A stretch of DNA of 64,000 nt. Source: Actinacidiphila alni (GTDB lineage Bacteria; Actinomycetota; Actinomycetes; Streptomycetales; Streptomycetaceae). The stretch is taken from assembly GCF_900112845.1 (NCBI RefSeq), contig NZ_FONG01000004.1, positions 310,001-374,000 of the forward strand. Reading direction: 5' to 3'. Below are positions 38,686 to 46,890 of this stretch, piece by piece (positions within the stretch are counted from its first letter, which is position 1; each line of letters begins with the position of its first letter). The notes under the pieces are model-generated. The model saw nothing but the letters and a program-made list of their open reading frames with translations, was not told the DNA's origin and searched no databases. A program made the translations under genes and the position numbers.

Positions 38686-39543
38686 TCAATTCGCCTCCGC
38701 GGCGGCGGACTTGCCGCGCCGGCCGAGCAGGATGCGCGCGGTGTCCGCGTCCAGCCGCCGGGCGGCGGCGGGGTCGAAGGACCGGTCGGTGACCCCGATC
38801 CGTACGCCTTCCACGAAGGCGCTCAGCGGCTCTGCCGGCGGGGCGTCCACGGCCGCGAGGATCGGCGGCAGTGCCGCCTCGACCGGCTTGGCGAAGGACT
38901 GCATCGAGCGGATCTGCTGGAGCGTCGGCTCGTCGTAGGAGCCGGAGAAGCTCGTGGCGGTGACGCCGGGGTGGATGAGGACGTAGCGGATGCCCAGTTC
39001 GCCGTACCGCTCGGCGAAGGCCACGCCCAGCAGGTCGTTGAGCTTGCCGCCCTGGCCGAGGGCGGCGCCGCCGTGGTAGCCGTGGCGCAGCTCCAGGTCG
39101 TCCCAGCGCACCACGTTCAGACTGGCGCCGGGCCCCGCCACGTTCACCACCACCGGGTGCTCCGCCGCGGACAGCGCGTCCACGAGCGCGTGCCCGAGCA
39201 GATAGCGGCTGAGGTAGAAGAGCGCGAAATTCTCCTCGATGCCGTCGGCCGTCTCGGCGCGCCGGGTCCGGTAGTGCCGGGCGCAGAAGATCAGCGCGTC
39301 CAGCGTCGGGAAGCGGGCGCGCAGTTCGTCGGCGATCCGCTCGTTCTCCTCGATCAGGCTGAGGTCGGCGGGCAGGAAGACGGCACGGTCGGCGGCGCCG
39401 AGCGCGGCGGCGGTGTCAAGGAACGCCTTGCCCTTGGTCTCGCTGCGGCCGACGACCACGACGGTGTCGCCGGCGCCGAGCCGTACCTCGGCCAGCGCCT
39501 TGCCGATGCCGTCGGTGCCACCGGCGATCACGATCGTTTTCAC
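38686..39543 (-). CDS. SDR-family NAD(P)-dependent oxidoreductase
   Basis: 285 residues. NAD(P) motif IAGGTDGIGKALAEV; downstream VVNVAGPGASLNVVRWDDLE and a region without the canonical YxxxK (the expected position reads GYHGGAALGQGGKLND), so catalysis may be altered. The C-terminus is extended by about 50 residues. GTG start overlaps the MFS stop (GTGA): it belongs to the exporter operon. Possible tailoring or detoxifying reductase. Confidence 0.78.
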   Translation of the reverse strand: MKTIVIAGGTDGIGKALAEVRLGAGDTVVVVGRSETKGKAFLDTAAALGAADRAVFLPADLSLIEENERIADELRARFPTLDALIFCARHYRTRRAETADGIEENFALFYLSRYLLGHALVDALSAAEHPVVVNVAGPGASLNVVRWDDLELRHGYHGGAALGQGGKLNDLLGVAFAERYGELGIRYVLIHPGVTATSFSGSYDEPTLQQIRSMQSFAKPVEAALPPILAAVDAPPAEPLSAFVEGVRIGVTDRSFDPAAARRLDADTARILLGRRGKSAAAEAN

Positions 39544-41042
39544 AGCACGTCCCCTTGGGCGGCCAGGGAGGCCGGGGCCTCCGCGGATTTGTCGGGTGCT
39601 CGGACGTCCTCGGGCACCGCGCCCTCGTCGGGCGCGGCGGGCTCCTGCGGGCGGGCGCGGCCCGGCAGTTGGGTCGCGGCGACCGCGGCGAGCGCGAGCG
39701 CCGCGGTCACGCCCCAGTAGGCGTGCCGGAAGCCGCCGAGCGCGTCACCGTCGCCCGCGCTCTGCACCAGCAGCGCGACGAGCGCGATGCCGATCGCGGC
39801 GCCGAGCTGATTGAGCATGTACAGCACCGTGCTGCCCTGCGGCACCTTCTGCGGGGGCAGCGTCCGGTAGAGCGAGGCGATGGTGGGCGCGCCGACGCTG
39901 CCGAGGCCGATACCGATGGTGAACGCCACCACCGCCGTCCAGACCTGCGAGGTGCCCGCGTCGAGCTGGGTGAAGGCCAGGGCGCTGAGCCCGGCGAGCA
40001 CACTGCCGCCGAGCACCAGATTGCGCGAGCCCAGCTTGTCCGACAGCCGCCCGGTCAGCGGCATGGACAGGGCGGAGCCGACGCCGAGCGGGGCGAGCAG
40101 CAGCGCGGACTCGAAGGTGTCGTGGCCGCGGACCTGCTGGTAGTAGAGCGGGAGCGCGAACAGGCTGGCGAAGGTCGCCAGTCCCACGAGGGCGCTCAGG
40201 ACGACGCTGGCGGAGAAGCTGCGCGAGGTGAACAGCCGCAGGTCGATCAGCGGGGGTGTGCCGCGCTCGCGCAGCGCGTGGACGGCGTAGGCGGCGAGCA
40301 GGACGACGGCGGCGGCCAGCGGCACCAGGACCTGCCAGGTGGCGAATTCGGTCCGCTCGGCGTACTGCGACAGAGTCAGTACGGCGGCGGCGACGCCGGG
40401 GCCGATCAGCGCGACGCCGACGGTGTCGAGCCGGCCCGCGGTGTGCTCGCCGGGGGCCGGCCGGTCGTCGGGGATCACCCGCAGCGCGAGCACCAGGGCG
40501 AGCAGGCCGATCGGCACGTTCACCAGGAACATCCAGCGCCAGCTGACCCCTTGCAGGATGAAGCCGCCGACGATCGGTCCGAACACCGGGCCGCTGGAGC
40601 CGACGACGCCCATCAGACCCATGACCTGGCCGATCCTGGCGGGTCCCGCCGAGCGGGCCAGCAGGGTCAGCATCAGCGGGTCGAGCAGCCCCGCGCCGAG
40701 TCCCTGGAGGACCCGGAAGACGATCAGGCTGCCGATGTTCCACGCGAGCCCGGAGCTGATGGAGCCCGCCAGGAAGACCACGAGGCCGAGCAGCCAGAGC
40801 CGCCGGCCGCCGAACCTGTCGACGGCCCAGGTGGTGACCGGGATGCTCACCGTCAGCGCGAGCAGATAGGCGGTGGACACCCAACTCACCGCGCTGAGCG
40901 AGGTGTCGAAGTCCTTGACCAGGGTGTCCGCGGCGACGGCGATCATCGAGCCGTCGAGGATGCCCATGATCCCGCCTAACAGGATCACTCCGATCAGTCG
41001 TCGCAGCGCGGGATCCAGGCCCTCGTTCGACGGGTGCGCCAT
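39540..41042 (-). CDS. MFS drug exporter, DHA2 (14-helix) family, with a TTA codon
   Basis: 500 residues with about 14 membrane helices and DHA2 motifs (DRFGGRRLWLLG, GLGAGLLDPLMLTLLAR). Proton-driven export of a hydrophobic or aromatic compound is likely. Leu22 is TTA (40979-40977), so translation of this gene, and of the coupled SDR, should depend on bldA. ATG 41042 follows GGAGAGA. It diverges from a TetR gene with two operator sites in between, the classic self-protection module. The C-terminal 50 residues are Pro/Glu/Ala-rich. Confidence 0.9.
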   Translation of the reverse strand: MAHPSNEGLDPALRRLIGVILLGGIMGILDGSMIAVAADTLVKDFDTSLSAVSWVSTAYLLALTVSIPVTTWAVDRFGGRRLWLLGLVVFLAGSISSGLAWNIGSLIVFRVLQGLGAGLLDPLMLTLLARSAGPARIGQVMGLMGVVGSSGPVFGPIVGGFILQGVSWRWMFLVNVPIGLLALVLALRVIPDDRPAPGEHTAGRLDTVGVALIGPGVAAAVLTLSQYAERTEFATWQVLVPLAAAVVLLAAYAVHALRERGTPPLIDLRLFTSRSFSASVVLSALVGLATFASLFALPLYYQQVRGHDTFESALLLAPLGVGSALSMPLTGRLSDKLGSRNLVLGGSVLAGLSALAFTQLDAGTSQVWTAVVAFTIGIGLGSVGAPTIASLYRTLPPQKVPQGSTVLYMLNQLGAAIGIALVALLVQSAGDGDALGGFRHAYWGVTAALALAAVAATQLPGRARPQEPAAPDEGAVPEDVRAPDKSAEAPASLAAQGDVL

Positions 41043-41095
41043 GAGTCTCTCCGATGGCATGAGGTGGCGTCACATCACGTGCCGCCAGGCGAATT

Positions 41096-41111
41096 TGCAC
41101 TCGTCAGTGCA
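41096..41111. promoter_or_regulatory. TetR operator 1 (MFS side)
   Basis: TGCACT-CGTC-AGTGCA, a perfect 6-bp inverted repeat, 54 nt upstream of the MFS start codon. Its sister site lies at 41159. Confidence 0.75.
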
Positions 41112-41158
41112 GATTAGAGCACCGTACAGACTCTTGACAACGCGGTCGGGCAACCGAA

Positions 41159-41199
41159 TGCACTCATGGGTGCAACTCAACGCCCGTACCGGGTACACT
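41159..41199 (+). promoter_or_regulatory. TetR operator 2 overlapping the TetR promoter
   Basis: TGCACT-CATG-GGTGCA (41159-41174) repeats site 1 with one mismatch. It overlaps the -35 TGCAAC (41171-41176); a 17-nt spacer leads to -10 TACACT (41194-41199), only 6 nt before the GTG. Binding would repress tetR itself; the transcript would be nearly leaderless. Confidence 0.7.
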
Positions 41200-41205
41200 C
41201 GTTGC

Positions 41206-42006
41206 GTGGGCGGATCTGCGACTTCGACGACTGCGACGACAGCGACGGCTTCTGCGACGGCAGCCGCGGCGACTTCCGTGACGGCGGCGGCACCGGCCCC
41301 CCGTGGCCGGGCGGCCTCGCGGGGCCGTATCGACAAGCGGCAGGCGATTCTCGACGCCGCTTTCACCGTGTTCGCGAACCGGGGGTACGCCGGTGCGTGC
41401 ATGGAGGAGATCGCCGAGGTCGCGGGCGTCGCCAAGCACACTGTGTACAACCATCTCGGCGACAAGGAAAGCCTGTTCCACGCCGCGATGGAGGCGGCGG
41501 GGAGCGCGGTGATGGCCGAGAATCTGGCGCTCGCGGAGCAGCTCACGGTCGATCAGTCCGCCGTGGCGTCGACCGCCGGGGGGCAGGCCGATCCGGTGCG
41601 CACCCGGCTGGAGGACGTCGGCCGCCTCCTGCTGCACCAGTGTTGCGACCCCCGCTCCTGGGCGCTGCGCCGGCTGCTGCACGCGGAGATCACTCGCTTC
41701 CCCGATCTCCTGGAGGCCGTCTGGGGCCGCGGCGCCGACCGGTTGCGGCAGACCCTCGCCGACCGGATGGCGCGGCTGTCGCTGGCCGGTCTGCTGCGCC
41801 CCTGCGATCCCGTCGAGGCCGCCGAGCAGTTCCTCGCGCTGCTCACCGGCCCCATGGAGGCCCGGTCCCAGCTCGGTACGCGTCCAGTGCCGGACGCCGA
41901 GCGGGAGCTGGTCGCGCACGCCGCGGTGAGCACGTTCCTGCGCGCCTACCGCGACGCCGCGCCCGGCGCTTCCCCGAGCCCGTCCTCGCTCCCCGCCACC
42001 GCCTGA
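41206..42006 (+). CDS. TetR-family repressor of the divergent exporter
   Basis: 266 residues. After a Thr/Ala-rich N-terminal extension of about 38 residues, the HTH domain has ILDAAFTVFANRGYAGACME and EIAEVAGVAKHTVYNHLGDK. The C-terminal ligand-binding half (RLEDVGRLLLHQCCDPRSW onward) is of the TetR_C-type. GTG 41206 is set by the promoter. It most likely senses the compound exported by the neighbouring MFS protein. Confidence 0.88.
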   Translation: MGGSATSTTATTATASATAAAATSVTAAAPAPRGRAASRGRIDKRQAILDAAFTVFANRGYAGACMEEIAEVAGVAKHTVYNHLGDKESLFHAAMEAAGSAVMAENLALAEQLTVDQSAVASTAGGQADPVRTRLEDVGRLLLHQCCDPRSWALRRLLHAEITRFPDLLEAVWGRGADRLRQTLADRMARLSLAGLLRPCDPVEAAEQFLALLTGPMEARSQLGTRPVPDAERELVAHAAVSTFLRAYRDAAPGASPSPSSLPATA

Positions 42007-42286
42007 ACCGCGCGCCTCCCCCGCAGGACCGCTTCCCTCCGCTTCTTTCCTCCTCCTTCTTGCTCCTTCCTCACCCCTGGTGTCTTCGCGCACGCCGGCA
42101 TGTATGCGTCCGCCGCGCCAAGGCCGTGTGAACGCGTATGAATGCCCTGGCTCGAATCGACGACACCGGTTTGGGAATCCGCCGAGCGGATCAGATCTGG
42201 ATAGGTGCTCACCCGACAGCGAAGCAGGCAATGGAGCTTGCGGCCGTGAATCCGCCTTCGGTCCACGCAACTCCAAGGGAGATACC

Positions 42287-42970
42287 GTGCGCATACTCGT
42301 CGTGGCGGCGCAGGAAGTCGAAGCGAAAGAGCTGGCCCGCAATCTGGAACGGTACGGTCACGAGGTCACGATCGTGGATTCCGGGGCCGCCGCACTCGAG
42401 CAGTACGAACGGGCGAATTTCGTGCTGCTCGATCTCGACCTGCCGGACATGGACGGCCTGGACGTCTGCCGTGCGCTGCGGGAGACCGGCGGACTTCCCG
42501 TTATCGCGTTCGCCGGCGGTGGGACAGAACTAGACCGGGTGCTCGGCCTGCGGGCGGGCGCCGACGACTGCCTCGACAAGCCCTTCGAAATACGGGAGTT
42601 GGCGGCCCGTATGGAGGCGGTCATGCGCCGCCGAAAACCCCGGCGTCCGGTGCTCGACCCGAAAACCGCGGTCTCGATCGGTGAACTGCACATCGACGCG
42701 GTCTCACGGAAAGTCCGGGTGCGCGAACGGTCGGTGCGGCTGACCCGCAAGGAGTTCGACCTGCTGTACTACCTGGCCCGGCATTCGGAGATGGTCGTCA
42801 CACGGCAGCGACTGCTGGCCGAGATCTGGGAGATTCCGCTGGCCCTGGCCGCCGGATATCAAGCGAGCCGCACCGTGGACACCCATGTCAACTCGTTGCG
42901 CAACAAATTGGGCCGCAGCAGCTGGATCGTCACCGTACGCGGTGTGGGCTTCCGGGTCGGCGTCGGCTGA
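42287..42970 (+). CDS. OmpR-type regulator with atypical receiver domain (JadR1-like), left flank of the polyketide cluster
   Basis: 227 residues. The receiver keeps the phospho-acceptor region VLLDLDLPDMDGLDVCRAL and the lysine in DKPFEIREL, but the acidic pocket after strand 1 is lost (ILVVAAQEVE, no Asp-Asp/Glu). That is typical of atypical regulators such as JadR1 that respond to small ligands instead of phosphate. The DNA-binding half has VRLTRKEFDLLYYLARHSEM and WIVTVRGVGFRVG. GTG after AAGGGAG. No histidine kinase is adjacent. Confidence 0.87.
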   Translation: MRILVVAAQEVEAKELARNLERYGHEVTIVDSGAAALEQYERANFVLLDLDLPDMDGLDVCRALRETGGLPVIAFAGGGTELDRVLGLRAGADDCLDKPFEIRELAARMEAVMRRRKPRRPVLDPKTAVSIGELHIDAVSRKVRVRERSVRLTRKEFDLLYYLARHSEMVVTRQRLLAEIWEIPLALAAGYQASRTVDTHVNSLRNKLGRSSWIVTVRGVGFRVGVG

Positions 42971-42975
42971 CGCCG

Positions 42976-43012
42976 CGGCGCCGGTGCTCCCGGGGCGGGG
43001 GCGCCGGCGCCG
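42976..43012. terminator. Bidirectional terminator
   Basis: CGGCGCCGG (42976-42984) pairs with CCGGCGCCG (43004-43012). It separates the regulator (ends 42970) from the 3' end of the polyketide operon (43049). Confidence 0.65.
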
Positions 43013-43048
43013 CATCGTCTCCGCGCGACGGGACCGTACGGAACGGAC

Positions 43049-44257
43049 CTACAGATAGACCGAGTTGGGTTCGAGCCCGGCCAGCGACCTGCCGTACAGC
43101 TCGATGTTGGTGCCGGGGGTGATCAGCGCGTGCAGCGACGTCGCGTGCACATCGCGCTGGATGCGGGTGATCGGCACGTCACGGAAGATCGAGGAGCCGC
43201 CGCTCGCCCCGGCCAGGATCTCCACCGCCTGCTTGGCCTGCCGGGCGATCCAGCCGATCTGCACCCGGGAGTGGACGCGTTCCTCCTGGGTCCACGGCTC
43301 GTCCCGCTCGATCTTGTCCGCCAGCAGATCGGCGAAGCGGTGCGCCCGCGCCTCGGCGTCCTGGATCAGCAGGGCGGCCTCGCCGATCTGGAGGTGGGTG
43401 ATCGGCGCCTCCGCCTGGCTCGGGTAGTTCGTGTACGTCAGCGGCCGTCCGGGCAGCCGCTCCAGGAAGCTGGACAGGGCGTACTTCGCGGCGCCGACGA
43501 GCTGGCCGGTCTGCATCGCGGTCGCGGTGACCAGCATCGGCACCCGGTAGGCGCCCTTGGCCGCCTGGACCGGCGAGTTGGCGACGTTCTGGTAGAAGTC
43601 GGCGCCGGAAATCACCCGGTGGTCGGGCACGAAGACGTCCTTGGCCACGGTGGTCACGCTGCCGGAGCCGGCGAGGCCGATGGTGTTCCAGTCGTCCACG
43701 ATCTCCAGTTCGGGGATCGGGATCAGCGCGAAGACCGGGAGGACGGGACCGTCCGGCGCCGCGGCGCCCTCGGGCTGCTCGGGGATCGCGGCGGTGATCT
43801 TGTAATGGGCGTGCAGGACGCCGCTGTTGAAGCCCCAGCTCCCGTTGATCAGATAGCCGCCGTCGACCCGCTTCGCCGTGCCGGAGGCGGCTGTCGTGCC
43901 GGTCACCCGGACGTGCGGCTGCGCGAACACCTCTTCCAGCGCCTGGTCGGGCCACAGGCCGACCATCCAGGTCAGCGACGCGTAGATGGACAGCACGAAG
44001 GCGGCCGAGCTGTTGCCCTTGGCGATCTCGGCCAGGACGTCGACGAAGGCGCGGGTGTCGGACTCGTATCCGCCGTACTCCACGGGCACCTGCATCTTGA
44101 GCAGGCCGGACGCCTCGATCGCCTCGATGACGTCCTGCGGGAGCCGCCGGTTCTCGTCGATCCACAGCGCGCGGGACCGCAGCAGCGGCACCAACTTCTC
44201 GGCGGCTGCGACGAGTTCTTCCCGCCTGGGGGCGCTGCTTGGCGCGGAGCTGGTCAC
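43049..44257 (-). CDS. Acyl-CoA-dehydrogenase-fold (class D) flavin-dependent monooxygenase
   Basis: 402 residues with the acyl-CoA dehydrogenase-like fold of two-component monooxygenases (HpaB and ActVA-ORF5 relatives): MQVPVEYGGYESDTRAFVDV, VTGTTAASGTAKRVDGGYLI, SWGFNSGVLHAHYK and VEILAGASGGSSIFRD. It lacks the catalytic Glu context of true dehydrogenases. It needs reduced flavin, which the FMN reductase two genes upstream could supply, and would hydroxylate a polyketide. GTG with AGGAGGAA. Last gene of the operon. Confidence 0.82.
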   Translation of the reverse strand: MTSSAPSSAPRREELVAAAEKLVPLLRSRALWIDENRRLPQDVIEAIEASGLLKMQVPVEYGGYESDTRAFVDVLAEIAKGNSSAAFVLSIYASLTWMVGLWPDQALEEVFAQPHVRVTGTTAASGTAKRVDGGYLINGSWGFNSGVLHAHYKITAAIPEQPEGAAAPDGPVLPVFALIPIPELEIVDDWNTIGLAGSGSVTTVAKDVFVPDHRVISGADFYQNVANSPVQAAKGAYRVPMLVTATAMQTGQLVGAAKYALSSFLERLPGRPLTYTNYPSQAEAPITHLQIGEAALLIQDAEARAHRFADLLADKIERDEPWTQEERVHSRVQIGWIARQAKQAVEILAGASGGSSIFRDVPITRIQRDVHATSLHALITPGTNIELYGRSLAGLEPNSVYL

Positions 44258-44292
44258 GATGGATTCCTCCTGGGTAGGGATATGACGCGGCG

Positions 44293-44949
44293 TCAGACCG
44301 CGCGGCTGTGGAGCAGGTGGTAGCGCTTGAATCCGATCGGCCGCACGCCCGGGGTGTCGTGGGTGGCGCGCAGGGTCGCGGCCCGCGTGGCGCCTTCCAG
44401 GAACGAGATGTGCGCCTCGTCGCTGGTCCACTCGGCGTAGTTCAGTACGCGCGTGCCGTCGGCGCTGAGGTGGAAGTTGGCCGACAGCAGGCCGGGGTGC
44501 CGGTCGCCCGGGGCCTGTTCGAGGGCGCCGGCCACCGAGTCGACGATGCCGCGCTGTGCGTGCGGCCCGTCCACGTCGAAGGTCGCGACGACGAAGCTGG
44601 CCGGCACCAGCGGCCCGTGGTGCAGCACGATCGCGCGGTGCAGCGTGTACGCGACGGTCGCCGCGCCCGCCAGGTCCGTCAGCCCGGCGGTGAACGCGGC
44701 GTGGGCGGCGGGGTCGGAGGTCTGGACGTAGGTCAGCACGGTGTCGTGCTCGGTACTGAGGTAGGCGTTGACGGAGCGGATGCCGGACGGCCAGCGGGCG
44801 GCGTCCCACTGCGCCACGGCGCGGTCGAGGGTGGCGACACCGGTCTCCCGGTCGGGCACGTACCACTGCGCGACGTGCACCGCCGTACTGTCGGCGCGCC
44901 GGATGTCCGGCGGCGCCGCCTTGGTCTGCTGGTTGGTCTCCTGGGCCAT
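44293..44949 (-). CDS. Two-domain ABM-type oxygenase of the polyketide cluster
   Basis: 218 residues, two ABM repeats: about 20-100 (VAQWYVPDRETGVATLDRAV, TVLTYVQTSDPAAHAAF) and 125-215 (FVVATFDVDG, TRVLNYAEWTSDEAHISFL). Size and duplication match AlpJ/JadG/GilOII-type oxygenases, which with reduced flavin open ring B of angucyclinones, and also two-domain anthrone-type oxygenases; sequence alone does not decide. It lies between the FMN reductase and the class D monooxygenase, a fitting partner set. Confidence 0.75.
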   Translation of the reverse strand: MAQETNQQTKAAPPDIRRADSTAVHVAQWYVPDRETGVATLDRAVAQWDAARWPSGIRSVNAYLSTEHDTVLTYVQTSDPAAHAAFTAGLTDLAGAATVAYTLHRAIVLHHGPLVPASFVVATFDVDGPHAQRGIVDSVAGALEQAPGDRHPGLLSANFHLSADGTRVLNYAEWTSDEAHISFLEGATRAATLRATHDTPGVRPIGFKRYHLLHSRAV

Positions 44950-44996
44950 GGCGTCGTCCTTCCAGGGTCGGTCGGGGGGGTTCCGCGGGCGGGTGT

Positions 44997-45590
44997 TCAG
45001 CGCGGATAGCGGTGCTCGGCGCGGGCGGCGCGCAGCGCGCGGCCCCACCACTGGAGCTGGTCGAGCAGGAGTCCGGCCGACTGGACGAACGGCCCGGGGT
45101 CGGTCAGCCGGCCCGCCTCGTCGAAGCGGTTCCCCGCCATGGAGAAGGCGACGTTCTCGCGGACGGTGAGGGTGTGCACCTCGGCGAAGACCTGCCGCAG
45201 CTGCTCGACGGCGCGGATTCCGCCGCTCAGCCCGCCGTAGGAGACGAAGCCGACGGGCTTGGCGGTCCACTCCTCGTAGAACCAGTCGACGGTGTTCTTC
45301 AGCACCGCGGGGAAGCTGTGGTTGTACTCGGGTGTGACGATGACGACGGCGTCGGCGGCGACGAGGACCGAGCGCAGGGTCTCCCGGGTCCTGGCGGTCT
45401 CCAGCGGTACGTCCTTGCCGGGCCCCGGCAGCACCAGCGGGAGTTGATGGTCGATCAGATCGACGGTCTGCGCGGCGAATTCGGCGCGCTCCTTGACCTG
45501 GGTGAGGAACCAGTCGGCGACGGCGGGACCGAGCCGGCCGTCCCGGACGCTGGCGGTGATGATGGCGAGGGAGAGCTGGTCATCCGTCAT
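44997..45590 (-). CDS. NAD(P)H-dependent FMN reductase
   Basis: 197 residues, flavodoxin-like FMN_red fold: LAIITASVRDGRLGPAVADWF binds the FMN phosphate; VIVTPEYNHSFPAVLKNTVDW is the family signature; VSYGGLSGGIRAVEQLRQVF follows. It would deliver FMNH2 to the two flavin-dependent oxygenases immediately downstream. Its start overlaps the MFS gene by 11 nt. Confidence 0.9.
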   Translation of the reverse strand: MTDDQLSLAIITASVRDGRLGPAVADWFLTQVKERAEFAAQTVDLIDHQLPLVLPGPGKDVPLETARTRETLRSVLVAADAVVIVTPEYNHSFPAVLKNTVDWFYEEWTAKPVGFVSYGGLSGGIRAVEQLRQVFAEVHTLTVRENVAFSMAGNRFDEAGRLTDPGPFVQSAGLLLDQLQWWGRALRAARAEHRYPR

Positions 45591-46890
45591 GGTGCGACCC
45601 GTTCTGTAGGGCGGGAGGGGAGGCCGTGGGAGAAGGCGTGGAGCCGGCCGAGGGGGATGCGGCGGGCGTCCGCAGTCCCGGCAGCGCGGCCAGCAGGCCG
45701 ACGACGGCGACCGCGGTGATCAGCGCCAGCGCGGGGCGGCTGCCGTGGTGCGCGCCGAGCAGCGCGGCGGTGGCCGGGAGCATCACCACCGCGCCGAGCT
45801 GTACGGCCGTCTGGAACAGCGGGACGGCCGCGGCGCGTTCGGCGGGCGGCAGTGCGCCGGTCGCCTGGATGTTGAGGGCGGCGAAGGACAGGACGAAGCC
45901 CGCGCCGACCAGCAGCAGCGTCGGCAGTGTCCCGGTGGCGTACGCTCCCGCGCCGGCCCGCCACAGGAAGTACGCGTAGCCCAGCAGTGGCGCGGTCGCG
46001 CCGAGCGCGATCAACCGGCCGGTCCCCCAGCGCGCCACCAGCGCCCCGGCGAAGGGGACGGTCACCGCCAGCGGCACGCAGGCCGGCAGCAGCGCGACCG
46101 CCGACTGCCAGGGCGACCAGCCGAGTTGGCGCTGCGTCCGGAAGACCAGCAGCAGGAGCAGGCTCTGGTAGGTGCCGTTGAGGGTGGTCGCGCCGATCGC
46201 GGAGCGCAGCAGGGCGCGGTCGCGCAGCAGCGTGGGCGTGATGCGCGGCGCCGGGGTCCTGCCGCGGTCGGGCGGGATGACCCGCAGCCCGAAGACGAGC
46301 AGGATCAGCGCCACCGGTGCCGGGAAGAGGAAGGTCCACCGCCAGCTGCCGTTCAGCAGCGCCCCGGACAGCAGCAGTCCGGCCGTGAAGCCGGCCGCGC
46401 CGAACAGGGCGTAGACCGAGACCGCGCGGCGCTGCCGCGGTCCCGCGGGGAAGGCGGTGCCGATGATGGCGAGCCCGGTCGGCGCGGTGAGCGCCGCGCT
46501 CAGGCCCTTCACGACGCGGGTGGCGATCAGCAGCGCGGCGCTGTCGGTGAGGCCGCCGACCACCGAGGCGGCGGCGAACAGCAGCATCGCGCCGAGGTAG
46601 ACGCGTCTGCGGCCCAGCCGGGCGTTGAGCCGCGGCCCGATCAGCAGCAGCGCGGCGAAGCCGAGCGCAAAGCCGCTCATCAGCCACTGCACCGTCCACA
46701 GGCCGAGGTCCAGCGCGTCGCCGATGGAGGGCAGGGCGACCAGGACGAGGGAGACCTCGATCGCGTCGAGGATCATGTTGCCGGACAGGATCAGCAGCAC
46801 CGTCGTGAGCCGGGCGTCCCAGCGCGCGGGGTCGGCCGCACCGCCCGCGGGCGGTGCGTCGGGGGCGCCGGTACGGGGGGCGGCCGTCAT
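45580..46890 (-). CDS. MFS transporter inside the polyketide operon
   Basis: 436 residues with 12-14 helices; DHA2-like motifs LNARLGRRRVYLGAMLLFA and GLAIIGTAFPAGPRQRRAVS. Probably exports the cluster product. The ATG overlaps the stop of the luciferase-like gene (ATGA). It is shorter than the exporter at 39540 and only distantly similar, so the locus has two exporters under different control. Confidence 0.85.
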   Translation of the reverse strand: MTAAPRTGAPDAPPAGGAADPARWDARLTTVLLILSGNMILDAIEVSLVLVALPSIGDALDLGLWTVQWLMSGFALGFAALLLIGPRLNARLGRRRVYLGAMLLFAAASVVGGLTDSAALLIATRVVKGLSAALTAPTGLAIIGTAFPAGPRQRRAVSVYALFGAAGFTAGLLLSGALLNGSWRWTFLFPAPVALILLVFGLRVIPPDRGRTPAPRITPTLLRDRALLRSAIGATTLNGTYQSLLLLLVFRTQRQLGWSPWQSAVALLPACVPLAVTVPFAGALVARWGTGRLIALGATAPLLGYAYFLWRAGAGAYATGTLPTLLLVGAGFVLSFAALNIQATGALPPAERAAAVPLFQTAVQLGAVVMLPATAALLGAHHGSRPALALITAVAVVGLLAALPGLRTPAASPSAGSTPSPTASPPALQNGSHHDG

